Origin: Actinoplanes sp. TFC3
GTDB lineage: Bacteria > Actinomycetota > Actinomycetes > Mycobacteriales > Micromonosporaceae
Reading direction: 5' to 3'
Assembly (NCBI RefSeq): GCF_001553785.1
Contig: NZ_LOJP01000002.1
Coordinates: 978,096 to 1,042,095 of the forward strand
DNA: 64,000 nucleotides
Made by a program: the position numbers and the translations under genes. Positions 8,008-16,597 of the stretch are shown here, piece after piece. The notes under the pieces are model-generated. The model was not told the DNA's origin, made no database searches, and worked only from the letters and a program-made list of their open reading frames with translations. The first letter of the stretch is position 1. Every line of letters begins with the position of its first letter.

Positions 8008-8451
8008 TCATGGCAGTGACGTGAGTGGGGGTGGTGAGCCAGGCCACACCAAGAAAATTCGGCACGGAGCGTGATCAATAACGAAGCGCGTACGGTGGCC
8101 CAGGCTGCGTGGGCCGAGCCGGCGGCGATTGCCGTCGCGGGCCAGGACCAGCACATCGGCATCGGCGCACGCCGCTACGACTTCTCGTTCCGGGCGACCA
8201 CGCAAAGTGATTTTGCGAGCCGTTCGACCGAGCCTTTTCTCGGCCGAGTCCAGCAATTGCCGATCCGCCCCGGCCAGCAATTCGGCCGGATCCGCGCCCG
8301 CAACCCGGCCCAGTAAACCAGCCGAACCGCTCAGCGCGGCCTCCGTTCCGACATCGACGACGTGCACCAGTGTCACGTCGCCGGCCAGCTCCTTGGCCGC
8401 ATCGACACACGCCTCCCAGGTGCCTTCGGAAAGCCACACCAGAATGCTCAT
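8008..8451 (-). CDS. Universal stress protein (UspA-like)
   Basis: This 147-aa protein begins MSILVWLSEGTWEACVDAA and has the alternating alpha/beta pattern of a UspA domain, with a C-terminal block (DVLVLARDGN...GPRSLGHRTRFVIDHAPCRIFLVWP) equivalent to the GSVSxxV ATP-binding region. The canonical G-x9-G-S/T motif is blurred (GPRSLGHRTRFV), so ATP binding is uncertain. The ATG at 8451 overlaps the transporter stop by four bases (ATGA), so the two genes are translationally coupled. A sensor or regulatory role for the transporter is plausible. Confidence 0.85.
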   Translation of the reverse strand: MSILVWLSEGTWEACVDAAKELAGDVTLVHVVDVGTEAALSGSAGLLGRVAGADPAELLAGADRQLLDSAEKRLGRTARKITLRGRPEREVVAACADADVLVLARDGNRRRLGPRSLGHRTRFVIDHAPCRIFLVWPGSPPPLTSLP

Positions 8452-9674
8452 AATCCCGACACTCGCAGACTGAGCCACAACGACGCCACCCCCACGATCA
8501 GGCAGGCCGGAACGGTCAGCGCGCCCAGACGCAGGAATTCCCCGGTCACCGGCGGCTGGCCGCGCCCATGCAGAATCCGCCGCCACAGCAACGTCGCCAG
8601 CGAACCCACATAGGTCAGGTTGGGGCCGATGTTCGCCCCGAGCAGAACGGCCAGCACCAGGCCCGGGGAATGGCTCGCCAGCGGCAACAGCATCAGGGTC
8701 GCGGGCAGGTTGTTGAGCACGTTCGCCAGCACCGCAGCCAGCCCGGCCATCACCAACAAACCGAGCAGATCGGCATGCCCTGGAGCCACCCGAGCAACGA
8801 GTGTGCCGAACCCACCGCGGCTGACCGACAGCACCACCACGCCAAGGGCCAGGACGAAAAGACAAAATCCGAGATTTGCCTTGCGTACGAGCGTTCCCAC
8901 CGGCTTTTTCTGCCGTACGGCCAAAGCAGTCGCACCAGCCAGAGCGATCCACGCCGGATGCACCCCCACCGGCCCGGCAACGGCGAACCCGGCCAGCGTC
9001 AAACCGAGCACGATCAGCGCGAATCGTGGCGCCCGTTCCTCGGAAAGCTCCGGCACCTGAGCGGGCGTGGACAGATCGTCGGCGAAGAATCGGCGCAGGA
9101 TCAGGAACTCGACGGCGATAACGGTCAGCCACGGCAATGCCATCAAACCGGCGAATGACAGGAACGACAGACCGGCCGCCGACATGGCCAGCAGATTCGT
9201 CAAGTTGGAGACCGGTAACAACAACGACGCTGAGTTGGCGAGGTGGTTGCAGGCATAGACGTGGGGTTTTGGCCGTACCCCCAAAGTAGAGGCTGTGGCG
9301 AAAACCACAGGCGTCAGGAGCACGACGGTGGCGTCCAGGCTCAACGCGGCGGTCACCACCGAGGCGATCGCGAACACGATGCCCAGCAGCCGCCGGGGTG
9401 AGCCTCGGCTCCAGCGCGCGGCGGTCGTCCCGGCGTACCGGAAAACTCCTGCCTCATCGGCGAGAAAGGCGAGCAGCAGCACCGCCGCCAGGAACGCCAC
9501 GGTGGGTCCGAGTTCGACGAGTTCGTGCACCGCGGCGCGCCACGGCACCAGGCCGGTCAGCACCACGATCAGCGCCGCGGGCACTGCGGCCACGGCCTCG
9601 GGCAGCCCACGGGGACGTGCGACGGCGAACCCCAGCACGCCGACGAGCACCAGGAGAGAGACGACGGTGATCAC
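8448..9674 (-). CDS. ArsB/NhaD-type (SLC13-like) membrane transporter
   Basis: The 408-aa protein has about 11 hydrophobic helices. The segments LANSASLLLPVSNLTNLL and VLNNLPATLMLLPLA, each carrying an N-P or N-L re-entrant-loop signature, and the GANIGPNLTYVGSLATLLW stretch are typical of the ion-transporter superfamily that includes ArsB. The substrate could be arsenite, but no ars genes (arsR, arsC) adjoin it, so an organic or inorganic anion is equally possible. It is coupled to a universal stress protein and divergent from the glutaredoxin gene, with 39 bp between the starts. Confidence 0.85.
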   Translation of the reverse strand: MITVVSLLVLVGVLGFAVARPRGLPEAVAAVPAALIVVLTGLVPWRAAVHELVELGPTVAFLAAVLLLAFLADEAGVFRYAGTTAARWSRGSPRRLLGIVFAIASVVTAALSLDATVVLLTPVVFATASTLGVRPKPHVYACNHLANSASLLLPVSNLTNLLAMSAAGLSFLSFAGLMALPWLTVIAVEFLILRRFFADDLSTPAQVPELSEERAPRFALIVLGLTLAGFAVAGPVGVHPAWIALAGATALAVRQKKPVGTLVRKANLGFCLFVLALGVVVLSVSRGGFGTLVARVAPGHADLLGLLVMAGLAAVLANVLNNLPATLMLLPLASHSPGLVLAVLLGANIGPNLTYVGSLATLLWRRILHGRGQPPVTGEFLRLGALTVPACLIVGVASLWLSLRVSGL

Positions 9675-9700
9675 CAGTCGCCGGTGATGCCCTGGGCTCG

Positions 9701-9706
9701 TACCCT
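9701..9706 (+). promoter_or_regulatory. Possible -10 box for a leaderless transcript
   Basis: TACCCT ends seven bases before the ATG at 9714 and no ribosome-binding site lies between them, so transcription probably starts at the start codon. No clear -35 box is seen. Confidence 0.35.
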
Positions 9707-9713
9707 CAAAACC

Positions 9714-10121
9714 ATGGCACGACGTTGGCTTGTCTCCCTGATCTGCCTGCTCCTCGGTGTACTGACGATGGTGATTTCGGGCCCTTGGGCCGGATCGGTC
9801 GTCCTAGTGCTCGCCGTGCTGTCGTCACCGCTGGTGTTTCCCCGCTCGCTGAGCGCGGCCGAGGCGCAGCGCCGCAGCGCGCGGGACGGCAAGGGCATCG
9901 TCTATTGGCGTCCGGGGTGCCCGTTCTGTCTGCGGATGCGAATGGTGCTGTTCTTGCGGGGCCGGCGGCTGCACTGGGTCGACATCTGGAAGGACCCGGC
10001 CGGCGCGGCCGCGGTACGCGAGGTGGCTGGCGGAAATGAGACCGTGCCCACAGTCGTCCTGAACGGCGAGCCGCACGTGAACCCGGCGCCGGGCTGGCTT
10101 CGCGCCGCCGTGCGCGCCTGA
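9714..10121 (+). CDS. Membrane-anchored glutaredoxin-like (mycoredoxin-type) protein
   Basis: This 135-aa protein has two hydrophobic segments at residues about 5-42 and then a thioredoxin-fold domain with the redox motif CPFC (GCPFCLRMRMVL) and the cis-proline signature NETVPTVVLNG. Actinobacterial proteins of this type use mycothiol to reduce mixed disulfides. The N-terminal membrane part should place the domain at the inner membrane surface. The start at 9714 was chosen because the frame upstream is low-complexity and the hydrophobic segment follows at once. It is divergent from the ArsB-like gene, so a redox or oxyanion link is possible but not shown. Confidence 0.85.
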   Translation: MARRWLVSLICLLLGVLTMVISGPWAGSVVLVLAVLSSPLVFPRSLSAAEAQRRSARDGKGIVYWRPGCPFCLRMRMVLFLRGRRLHWVDIWKDPAGAAAVREVAGGNETVPTVVLNGEPHVNPAPGWLRAAVRA

Positions 10122-10208
10122 CTTTGTCTCCTTCGGGGCGTGGCGCTTCGCGCGGGACGATGCAGCGGCTACCGTTCCCGCTGAGAACAGATGTTCGTGG
10201 GGGGATTC

Positions 10209-10724
10209 GTGTCGACTTTCGCTGCCGCCGTCGCTCGGGGCAAGAACGGCTGGACGGCGTCCGAGCTGGAGCTCACCGGGCTTGCCGACATCGACGAGGT
10301 CGTAGACCGGCTGCGTGATGCCGAGCCCGACGCCGAGCTGTCACTGCTCTTCGTCGAGGCAGACGATCAGTATCTGGTCATCCTGCGCCTGGACGAGGGC
10401 GAGGACCTGCGGGTGTTCGGCTCCGACTCGGCGTTCGCCGACGAGTCGCGGCTCGGCTCGCTGCTGCTCTCCGACGTGGAGACGCCGACGCTGGAACTGG
10501 ACGAGCTCAGCCCGCCGCCGGCCGATGACGACGAGGAGCGGCCCGCCGCCGACCCCGACGCCGACCCGGTGGGCGATGTGGAGATCCTCAACGATCTCGG
10601 CATCAGCTCGCACCGGCTGCTGACGCTCTGCGGGCTCGAGGGCATGCTGCCCTCCGACGTCACCGCGGAGATCTGCCAGAAGCTGGGCTGCGGCGATGAG
10701 TTGGAAGAGCTGCGCGACGCGTGA
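10209..10724 (+). CDS. tRNA adenosine deaminase-associated protein
   Basis: The 171-aa acidic protein matches the small actinobacterial family encoded directly upstream of tadA. An N-terminal alpha/beta domain (LTGLADIDEVVDRLRDAE...) is followed by an Asp/Pro-rich linker (about 100-125) and a C-terminal helical domain with GLEGMLPSDVTAEICQKLGCGDELEEL. The GTG at 10209, with GGGGGG seven bases upstream, is a better start than the ATG at 10191. Its stop overlaps the tadA start by four bases (GTGA). The biochemical role is unknown; association with tadA is from genome context. Confidence 0.85.
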   Translation: MSTFAAAVARGKNGWTASELELTGLADIDEVVDRLRDAEPDAELSLLFVEADDQYLVILRLDEGEDLRVFGSDSAFADESRLGSLLLSDVETPTLELDELSPPPADDDEERPAADPDADPVGDVEILNDLGISSHRLLTLCGLEGMLPSDVTAEICQKLGCGDELEELRDA

Positions 10725-11170
10725 GGGCGCGTCCTCAGCACGAGGCGTGGATGCGACGGGCGCTGTCCGTGGCCACCACCTCGGCCGAGGACGTACCCGT
10801 CGGCGCGGTCATCCTCGACCCGTCCGGCGCTGAGCTGGCCACCGCCGGCAACGAACGCGAAGCCGGGGCTGACCCGACCGCGCACGCCGAGGTGCTGGCG
10901 TTGCGCCGGGCCGCGCAGGTCACGGGCAGTTGGCGGCTGGAGGGCTGCACCCTGGCAGTGACCCTCGAACCGTGCACGATGTGCGCCGGCGCGCTCGTGC
11001 TGGCGCGCGTTTCCACGCTTGTTTTCGGGGCGTGGGAGCCCAAAACCGGCGCGGTGGGTTCCCTCTGGGACGTGGTCCGGGACCGGCGCCTGAACCACCG
11101 CCCAGAGGTGTATTCCGGTGTCCTCGAAGACGAATGCGCTGCCCTGCTCCGGGGCTTCTTCAAGCGATAG
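10721..11170 (+). CDS. tadA: tRNA-specific adenosine deaminase TadA
   Basis: This 149-aa zinc deaminase would convert A34 to inosine in tRNA-Arg(ACG). The catalytic motif HAE is at residues 55-57 and the zinc ligands are in PCTMC (residues 84-88). The C-terminal half contains a GAVGSLWD segment in the position of the TadA GAAGS motif. It starts at a GTG overlapping the stop of the associated gene. Its 3' end overlaps that of the convergent deoD gene by 11 bp. Confidence 0.93.
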   Translation: MRARPQHEAWMRRALSVATTSAEDVPVGAVILDPSGAELATAGNEREAGADPTAHAEVLALRRAAQVTGSWRLEGCTLAVTLEPCTMCAGALVLARVSTLVFGAWEPKTGAVGSLWDVVRDRRLNHRPEVYSGVLEDECAALLRGFFKR

Positions 11171-11867
11171 CCGTGTCGAGGCCGATCTGCACCATGTCGG
11201 AGAAGCCCTTCTCGCGCTGCGCCGAATCCATTTTCTCGCCGCGCTTGATGTGGTCGCTGACGGTCAGAACGGTCAGCGCCTTGGCCTTGTAGCGGGCCGC
11301 GATCGTGTAGATGGCGGCGGACTCCATCTCCACTGCGAGCACCCCGTAGTCGGCGAGCGCGTCGTACAGGTCCGGCCGGTCGGTGTAGAAGGCGTCAGCG
11401 GCGAGAATAGGACCCACCCGCAGGGGTACGTTGCGGCGCTCGGCAACCTCGGCGGCCGTGCGCAGCAGCCCGAAATCGGCCACCGGCGCGTAGTCGATGA
11501 GCCCGTCGAACCGCACCCGGTTCATGTTGGAATCGGTGGCCGACCCGATGGCCGCCACCACATCACCGAGGTGCAGATCCTCAGCGAGCGCCCCGCACGA
11601 GCCGATCCGGATGACCGACGTCACGCCGTACTCGTTGATGAGCTCATGGGTGTAGATGGAGGCGGACGGCATCCCCATGCCCGAACCCTGCACGGAAACC
11701 CGCTCACCCTGCCACGTACCGGTGAATCCCAGCATGCCGCGGACCTCGGTGTAGCAGACCGGGTCGGTCAGAAACGTCTCAGCGATCCACTTCGCCCGCA
11801 TCGGATCCCCGGGAAGAAGAACCCGCTCAGCAATGTCGCCCGGCTGCGCGCCGATGTGCACACTCAT
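11160..11867 (-). CDS. deoD: Purine-nucleoside phosphorylase, DeoD type
   Basis: The 235-aa enzyme cleaves purine (deoxy)nucleosides with phosphate in purine salvage. The hexameric bacterial PNP pattern is clear: VLLPGDPMRAKWIAE near the start, GSGMGMPSASIY, IRIGSCGAL and VEMESAAIYTIAA, with the catalytic Asp in TVSDHI near the C-terminus. The frame is open further upstream, but the ATG at 11867, with AGGA directly before it, gives the normal family N-terminus (MSVHIGAQPGDIAE). The tail-to-tail overlap with tadA leaves no room for a terminator. Confidence 0.95.
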   Translation of the reverse strand: MSVHIGAQPGDIAERVLLPGDPMRAKWIAETFLTDPVCYTEVRGMLGFTGTWQGERVSVQGSGMGMPSASIYTHELINEYGVTSVIRIGSCGALAEDLHLGDVVAAIGSATDSNMNRVRFDGLIDYAPVADFGLLRTAAEVAERRNVPLRVGPILAADAFYTDRPDLYDALADYGVLAVEMESAAIYTIAARYKAKALTVLTVSDHIKRGEKMDSAQREKGFSDMVQIGLDTAIA

Positions 11868-11975
11868 TCCTGTGATCCTGCCAGGCGACGGGCCCGCAGC
11901 GCCCGGGACCTCGCCTTTCACGGTTCGGGGTAACCCGAATGCAGAGGGGTCCAACGGTCGGGTAATCTACTTCGC

Positions 11976-12065
11976 GGTGGTGTGTCCGAGCGGCCTAAGG
12001 AGCACGCCTCGAAAGCGTGTGAGGGTTTACGCCCTCCAAGGGTTCAAATCCCTTCACCACCGCCA
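11976..12065 (+). tRNA. tRNA-Ser (CGA)
   Basis: A 90-nt serine tRNA with the acceptor stem GGTGGTG/CACCACC, discriminator G, encoded CCA, anticodon CGA in the loop CTCGAAA, a long variable arm (GAGGGTTTACGCCCTC) and the T-loop TTCAAAT. The structure is complete. Confidence 0.97.
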
Positions 12066-12067
12066 CC

Positions 12068-12100
12068 GAACCGCCCGGCAGTTTCGCTGCCGGGCGGTTC
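12068..12100 (+). terminator. Terminator of tRNA-Ser
   Basis: GAACCGCCCGGCAG (12068-12081) pairs perfectly with CTGCCGGGCGGTTC (12087-12100) around a TTTCG loop, three bases past the tRNA CCA. There is no long U-tract. Confidence 0.85.
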
Positions 12101-12155
12101 GCATTCCCCCCGAGTCCGGGAGCCGCCGTTGGCGAGCCGGCTGCGGATCAGGACG

Positions 12156-12731
12156 TCAGGCCGAGGCCGGCTTCCAGGGTTTGAGCCATTCCGTTTCCGG
12201 CCAGCCCTCGGCCGCGGCCAGCAGTGGGTACGCCGTTCCCCCGTCCACCGACTCGCGGATGATGTCGGCGTGTCCTGCGTGCCGGGCCGTTTCCTGGATC
12301 AGGTGGAGCAGCACCCAGCGCACCGACCAGGCGTTCAGATCCTTCGGGTTCCACGGCAGGGAATGGTCGACCGGTACTTCCTGGTTCAGGTCAGCGATTT
12401 CGCCGATTACCTTTTCCGTACGCGCCGCTACGCCGTCGTAATTGGCGAACACCTCGTCGAGGGTCTCGCCGTCGGCCAGCCGGAAACTGGTGGCGTACTT
12501 CTGGTAGTCCAGCGGCTGTGGCTCGCCCAGAATGGTCTTGATCCAGCTTTCTTCGGTTGAGGCGCAATGCTTGATCAGGCCGCCCACTGTCAGGGGGCTG
12601 CGGGTTGAGGCCGCCCGTAAGTGTTCCGGGGTCAGGCCGTAGGCGGTCAGCCTGAGGACGTATCGCATTTGCGCGAGGTAGGCCAGGAGTCCTTCGCGTT
12701 CGTTGCTGATGGCGCCGACCTGTGCTGGCAT
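12156..12731 (-). CDS. DinB-family (DUF664-type) protein
   Basis: This 191-aa protein has the four-helix bundle pattern of DinB-like metal-binding proteins: LLAYLAQMRYVLRLTAYGL, then GGLIKHCASTEESWI, with the third metal-ligand region in LLHLIQETARHAGHADIIRE. Actinobacterial members often act as mycothiol- or bacillithiol-dependent transferases; the substrate is unknown. The ATG at 12731 is preceded by AGGAGAAGGCC, which decides the start over the ATG at 12761. Confidence 0.85.
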   Translation of the reverse strand: MPAQVGAISNEREGLLAYLAQMRYVLRLTAYGLTPEHLRAASTRSPLTVGGLIKHCASTEESWIKTILGEPQPLDYQKYATSFRLADGETLDEVFANYDGVAARTEKVIGEIADLNQEVPVDHSLPWNPKDLNAWSVRWVLLHLIQETARHAGHADIIRESVDGGTAYPLLAAAEGWPETEWLKPWKPASA

Positions 12732-12769
12732 GGCCTTCTCCTTTGAGGTGCTCGACGTCACTTCGCAGG

Positions 12770-13723
12770 CTAGGCAGGATTGCGGTCAGATCCCGGCCGC
12801 AATCCGAAGGCCGACTCCTCCACCCGGGTGATCCACCCCCCGGCCCGCCCGAGCGCCAGCAGAGAATCCCCATCAAGAGCAATCTCCACAGGTACGTCCA
12901 CAGCCCCCGGCCACCCGCGCCGCAGCTCCCCAGCCCGGCGCAGCAGCGGAGTAAGAGCAGCAACCGGATCGTCAGCATCCAACGCTCGATCCCAGGCACC
13001 CAGGTCAGCAAGCACCCCGGCCAGCGCCGACTGCACGGCAGCCGCGTTTCCACCGCACATGGCCGCCACCAGTTCGGCTCGGGTCGCAGCTACCCGCGTA
13101 CCGTCGCGAAAGGAACCCGCAGCCAGCGTGCCGGCCAGTGGATGTCCTTCCAAGAGGTTGCTCAGAGCCGCGGCAAGCAGGTGCGGGACGTGACTGATCC
13201 GCGCGACTGCCTTGTCGTGTTCGTCGGCTGTTGCCGGCACGACCCGCGCGCCTATCGACGTGTAGAGCCGGGCCAGCGTCACCCAATCCGGCAGCGACGT
13301 GGTCCCCGGTTCCAGACAGAGAACCCAGGCACACCCGTCGAAAAGAGTGGACTCGGAGGCGGCGAAGCTGGACGATTCCTTGCCGGCCATCGGGTGCCCG
13401 CCAACGAAACGCCGGCCCTCGAAAAGCTTGGCAACCGGGCCCTTTACCGACGTTACGTCGGTCAGCAGACCATCGTAATCGGCGAGCTGTGTTCGTACCG
13501 GATGAAGGGCTGGAAGGGGGACGGCCAAGACCGTTGTTTCGGCGTCTTGGATCGCGGCCGGAATGGTTTCCGCAGTGGGGTAGGCACGCGCGGCATGCCG
13601 GGTTTCCGGGTCCAGGTCATAACCGATTACCTGATGTCCGTGGGCGTGCAGGGCGCGCAGCAGCGAGCCGCCGATGAGACCGAGACCGATGACCGCGACG
13701 TTCACGCGGTGACTGTCGCACAT
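12770..13723 (-). CDS. tyrA: Prephenate dehydrogenase
   Basis: The 317-aa enzyme converts prephenate to 4-hydroxyphenylpyruvate with NAD(P)+ in tyrosine synthesis. An N-terminal Rossmann fold (VNVAVIGLGLIGGSLL) is followed by TDVTSVKGPV, the catalytic-region HPMAGKE and the helical C-terminal domain with DEHDKAVARISHVPHLLA. The first methionine or the GTG at residue 8 could be the start. There is no ACT or chorismate mutase domain, so it is a monofunctional TyrA. Confidence 0.94.
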   Translation of the reverse strand: MCDSHRVNVAVIGLGLIGGSLLRALHAHGHQVIGYDLDPETRHAARAYPTAETIPAAIQDAETTVLAVPLPALHPVRTQLADYDGLLTDVTSVKGPVAKLFEGRRFVGGHPMAGKESSSFAASESTLFDGCAWVLCLEPGTTSLPDWVTLARLYTSIGARVVPATADEHDKAVARISHVPHLLAAALSNLLEGHPLAGTLAAGSFRDGTRVAATRAELVAAMCGGNAAAVQSALAGVLADLGAWDRALDADDPVAALTPLLRRAGELRRGWPGAVDVPVEIALDGDSLLALGRAGGWITRVEESAFGLRPGSDRNPA

Positions 13724-13794
13724 CGTTTCTCGTCCGCGTGATCAGGTGGCGTTATGCCTTACCCGCGGCGTTGCGCTGTGGTTATGGTCGGAAC

Positions 13795-14931
13795 GTGACG
13801 CTCACGGGCAAAATTCGCAAACCACTCATCGTTGTGCTGGGGATGCTGCTCCTCGTGGCCACTCCCGCCCAAGCGGCGCCCGCGGAATCCTCGGATTCCG
13901 TGCCGGGCTTCAACGGGACGGTACTGACCGTGGTCTACTCGGGCAGCACGATTTACATCGGCGGCGACTTCACCTCGGCCGTGGTCAGGGGTAAGAGCAT
14001 CGCGCGCACCCGGCTCGCCGCCGTCAACGCCACCACCGGGGAGCTGCTGCCCTGGGCCCCGACGGCCAACAAGCGCGTCAAGGCGCTGGCGGTGAGTGGC
14101 ACCTCGGTCTACCTGGCCGGCGACTTCACCAAGATCAACGGATCCTCGCGCGACAGCCTGGCCCGGGTCGACGCCACCAGCGGCACCTTGTCCAGCACGT
14201 TCAAGCACACCGTGGACGGCAAACCGTATGCGGTCGCCGCGGCCAACGGGCGGCTCTATGTCGGCGGCACCCTGTCCAAGATCAACGGACAGGCCCGCAC
14301 CAAGCTCGCGGCGTTCGACCTGACCACCGGCACGCTCGACGCCACCTGGAAGCCGACCGCCGACGACCAGGTCGAGGCGCTGGCCATCGGCGACGGCCGC
14401 GTCTACGCCGGCGGCAAATTCCACAAGGTCAACAGCACGAGTGGGTACGACCGCCTGGTCGCCCTGGACCCGGCCTCCGGCAAAATCCTCACCGGGTTCA
14501 AACCCAAGCCCGCGGTCATCGCCTTCTCCATCGCTGTCACCTCCGACAGCGTGTACACGGCCAACGGCGGGCAGGGCGGCACCGCCAACGCGTACAGCCT
14601 CTCCGGCGCCAAGAAGTGGACGGCCACCTTCGACGGCGACGCGCAGGCAGTCACCACGCTCGGCGACACCGTTTACGTGGGCGGGCACTTCGACAACGCG
14701 TGCCGCACTGCTCGTACCGGGGCGCAGGGGGTTTGCCTCGACGGCCAGGACGACCGGATCAAGCTGGCCGCGCTCGCCGCCAACGACGGTCACCTCAAGA
14801 GCTGGAAGGCAAACGCCAACGGCATCGAAGGGGTACTGACCATGGCCAGCGGCGCCGGAGTCTTCGCCGCGGGCGGCGCGTTCACCATCGTCAACGGCTC
14901 GTCGCAGAAGCGGTTCGCCCAGTTCAGGTGA
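13795..14931 (+). CDS. Secreted beta-propeller (delta-60-like repeat) protein
   Basis: The 378-aa product has a signal peptide (about 28 residues, ending ATPAQA-AP) and then repeated blades with the pattern xVYxGGxFxxxNGxxRxxLAAxDxxTG. At least six copies are visible (around SIARTRLAAVN, SRDSLARVD, QARTKLAAFD, GYDRLVALD, and the last near the C-terminus). This is a repeat-propeller architecture of actinobacterial exported proteins; the ligand is unknown. The longer frame to 13738 would bury the signal sequence, so the GTG at 13795 is preferred. It converges on the M23 gene with four bases between the stops. Confidence 0.8.
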   Translation: MTLTGKIRKPLIVVLGMLLLVATPAQAAPAESSDSVPGFNGTVLTVVYSGSTIYIGGDFTSAVVRGKSIARTRLAAVNATTGELLPWAPTANKRVKALAVSGTSVYLAGDFTKINGSSRDSLARVDATSGTLSSTFKHTVDGKPYAVAAANGRLYVGGTLSKINGQARTKLAAFDLTTGTLDATWKPTADDQVEALAIGDGRVYAGGKFHKVNSTSGYDRLVALDPASGKILTGFKPKPAVIAFSIAVTSDSVYTANGGQGGTANAYSLSGAKKWTATFDGDAQAVTTLGDTVYVGGHFDNACRTARTGAQGVCLDGQDDRIKLAALAANDGHLKSWKANANGIEGVLTMASGAGVFAAGGAFTIVNGSSQKRFAQFR

Positions 14932-14935
14932 CGCC

Positions 14936-15670
14936 CTACGCCTTGCAGTTGTGCGACTTGGCCCAGGACTGCACGGTCTTGACCGGGCTCTTGCTGCCAC
15001 CCTTACGCCACGAGGTGAGGTACGTCGCCGGCCAGATCACGCCGCGGCGTACCTTCCAGTCCCCGGTCTTCGCGCACGGCGGCGAGATCCCGTAGTGCAG
15101 GTGGCACACCCCGTTGGCGTTGCCGGTGTGGCCGACCTTGCCGACCTGCTGACCGGCTTCGACCCGCACCCCGGCCTTGATGCTCGACAGCACCTTGCTG
15201 AGGTGCGAGCCGTAGTAGCGCACCCCGTCGTCGCCGAGGATCGACACCGACAGGCCACCGTTGAGCGGACCGTCGGGCTGACCCTTGACGTACTCGTCCT
15301 TGCGGCTCACCTCGAGCACGACGCCGCTGGTCGTGGCCACGGCCGGCTCCCCGCAGTCGGCAAAGATGTCGGTTGCCGGGTATTTGCTGTGGGTCGGGTG
15401 GTAGTCAACGTTCGACGCCTTGACCGGGAACACGTATTTCACGGTGGTGGCCTTGGCCGGGCTCTGCGTCGGCGTTGGGCTCGCGGTCTCAGGTGCCGCG
15501 CTTTCACCGGTCGTCGGCTCCGGGGCGTCGGGAGCGGCTGCCGCTGAGGTCGCGGGGGGCTCCACGAACTGCGGGGCCGGGGTGGCCGAGCTGCTGTCGC
15601 CCGGCCGGCCGCAAGCAGCGAGGGAAAGAGCAGCGACGGTCACAACCGAGAGGGTACGCAGTGAAGCCAC
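14936..15670 (-). CDS. M23-family metallopeptidase lipoprotein
   Basis: The 244-aa protein starts with a lipoprotein signal (lipobox LSLAACG), then a Pro/Ala/Thr-rich linker to about residue 70, then a lysostaphin-type LytM domain. Zinc ligands are visible as H...D in HSKYPATDIFADCG and the HLHYG motif near the C-terminus. It would act on peptidoglycan peptides, or be a regulator if inactive, from the outer face of the membrane. The frame continues far upstream as low-complexity sequence; the GTG at 15670 is where the signal peptide begins. Confidence 0.88.
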   Translation of the reverse strand: MASLRTLSVVTVAALSLAACGRPGDSSSATPAPQFVEPPATSAAAAPDAPEPTTGESAAPETASPTPTQSPAKATTVKYVFPVKASNVDYHPTHSKYPATDIFADCGEPAVATTSGVVLEVSRKDEYVKGQPDGPLNGGLSVSILGDDGVRYYGSHLSKVLSSIKAGVRVEAGQQVGKVGHTGNANGVCHLHYGISPPCAKTGDWKVRRGVIWPATYLTSWRKGGSKSPVKTVQSWAKSHNCKA

Positions 15671-15733
15671 CGCGCCATCCTGACAGAACTCGTCCACCGG
15701 CGCAGATCGGGCGACCCCGGATAGGGTGAAGGC

Positions 15734-16138
15734 ATGAGCTGGTCCTCCTACCCGGCTGCCGGCCCTCCTCCCGCCGGCGCTCCCCTGGCCGGCGGCCCGC
15801 CGCCCGCTGGTGGCTCTTATGCGGCGGGAGGTGGGTTGCCGCCGCGGCCGGTTTATCGGGAGCCGCACCGCATCGCCGCGGGTCCCCTGATGGCTGGGGT
15901 CGGCGCCACTGTCGTGTGGTTCGTGCTGTTCGGGGCGCTCGGCCGCAACCTGCTGACGTACACGTGGTGGACCGTAGGGGCGGCCGTTTCGGCGTGGGTG
16001 GTGGCGACTTTTCTGGCCCTGTTCGGCGACCGTGGCGTGGCCGTGGGCGTGGCCATCGTCAGCAGCATCGGTTTGTCCATCGCCATGGGCCTCACCGGCG
16101 CCCGATGGATCACCACCAACGACTGGCCGCTGTGGTGA
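15734..16138 (+). CDS. Pro/Gly-rich N-terminus, membrane protein
   Basis: This 134-aa protein has a disordered Pro/Gly/Ala-rich N-terminal tail (residues 1-45) and three predicted membrane helices (about 50-70, 75-97, 102-122). A GAAGG sequence precedes the ATG. It is divergent from the M23 lipoprotein gene, with 63 bp between the starts. The family is not recognised. Confidence 0.75.
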   Translation: MSWSSYPAAGPPPAGAPLAGGPPPAGGSYAAGGGLPPRPVYREPHRIAAGPLMAGVGATVVWFVLFGALGRNLLTYTWWTVGAAVSAWVVATFLALFGDRGVAVGVAIVSSIGLSIAMGLTGARWITTNDWPLW

Positions 16139-16597
16139 ATGCCCGGCTCTGACCAGCTCTGTTAACAACATCGGGTACTCATGTGGTGGCGCACCGCACT
16201 CACCCTTGACGAATCTCGACGGCGTAGGCAGTCTCGGCCTCATGGCTCTGGTACCGCAGCGACTCGACCCCGAGCGTCGCCGCCGCAGGCTCGAACTCCT
16301 GGCCGCCCTTGCCGACGCCAAGGCGGCCCGGGACCTCGCCCAGCCCCACCGCCTCCGCGGCGCCCGCCTCCGCGAACTGATCGCCAACCGCCGCCGCCTG
16401 GCCAACTAGGCCATGCCCCACGGCCTGGTACTCCTGCCGGACCGCCCCACGCACGCCCACCTGGCCAGCCCGGCCGCCGCAGTTGATGGCGAGTCACCCA
16501 TCAGCCGCCTGAGCGACCACGCCCCGGCTCACGTCCTGGAGCCTTTTGGTCGCTCAAGAGTTGCTCATGCCATGTCCGGAGCGTAAGCCCATACCAC
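16139..16597. other. Intergenic region with one doubtful short frame
   Basis: About 460 bases without a clear gene. The only frame I would consider is the 55-codon one at 16242-16409. Overlapping frames on the other strand look like composition artefacts. No terminator or tRNA was seen. Confidence 0.5.
16242..16409 (+). CDS. Possible 55-aa basic peptide
   Basis: An ATG at 16242 opens a 55-codon frame rich in Arg, Leu and Ala that reads as one amphipathic helix (RLDPERRRRRLELLAALADA...). There is no good ribosome-binding site and no context to support it, so it may be chance in GC-rich DNA. Confidence 0.25.
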   Translation: MALVPQRLDPERRRRRLELLAALADAKAARDLAQPHRLRGARLRELIANRRRLAN

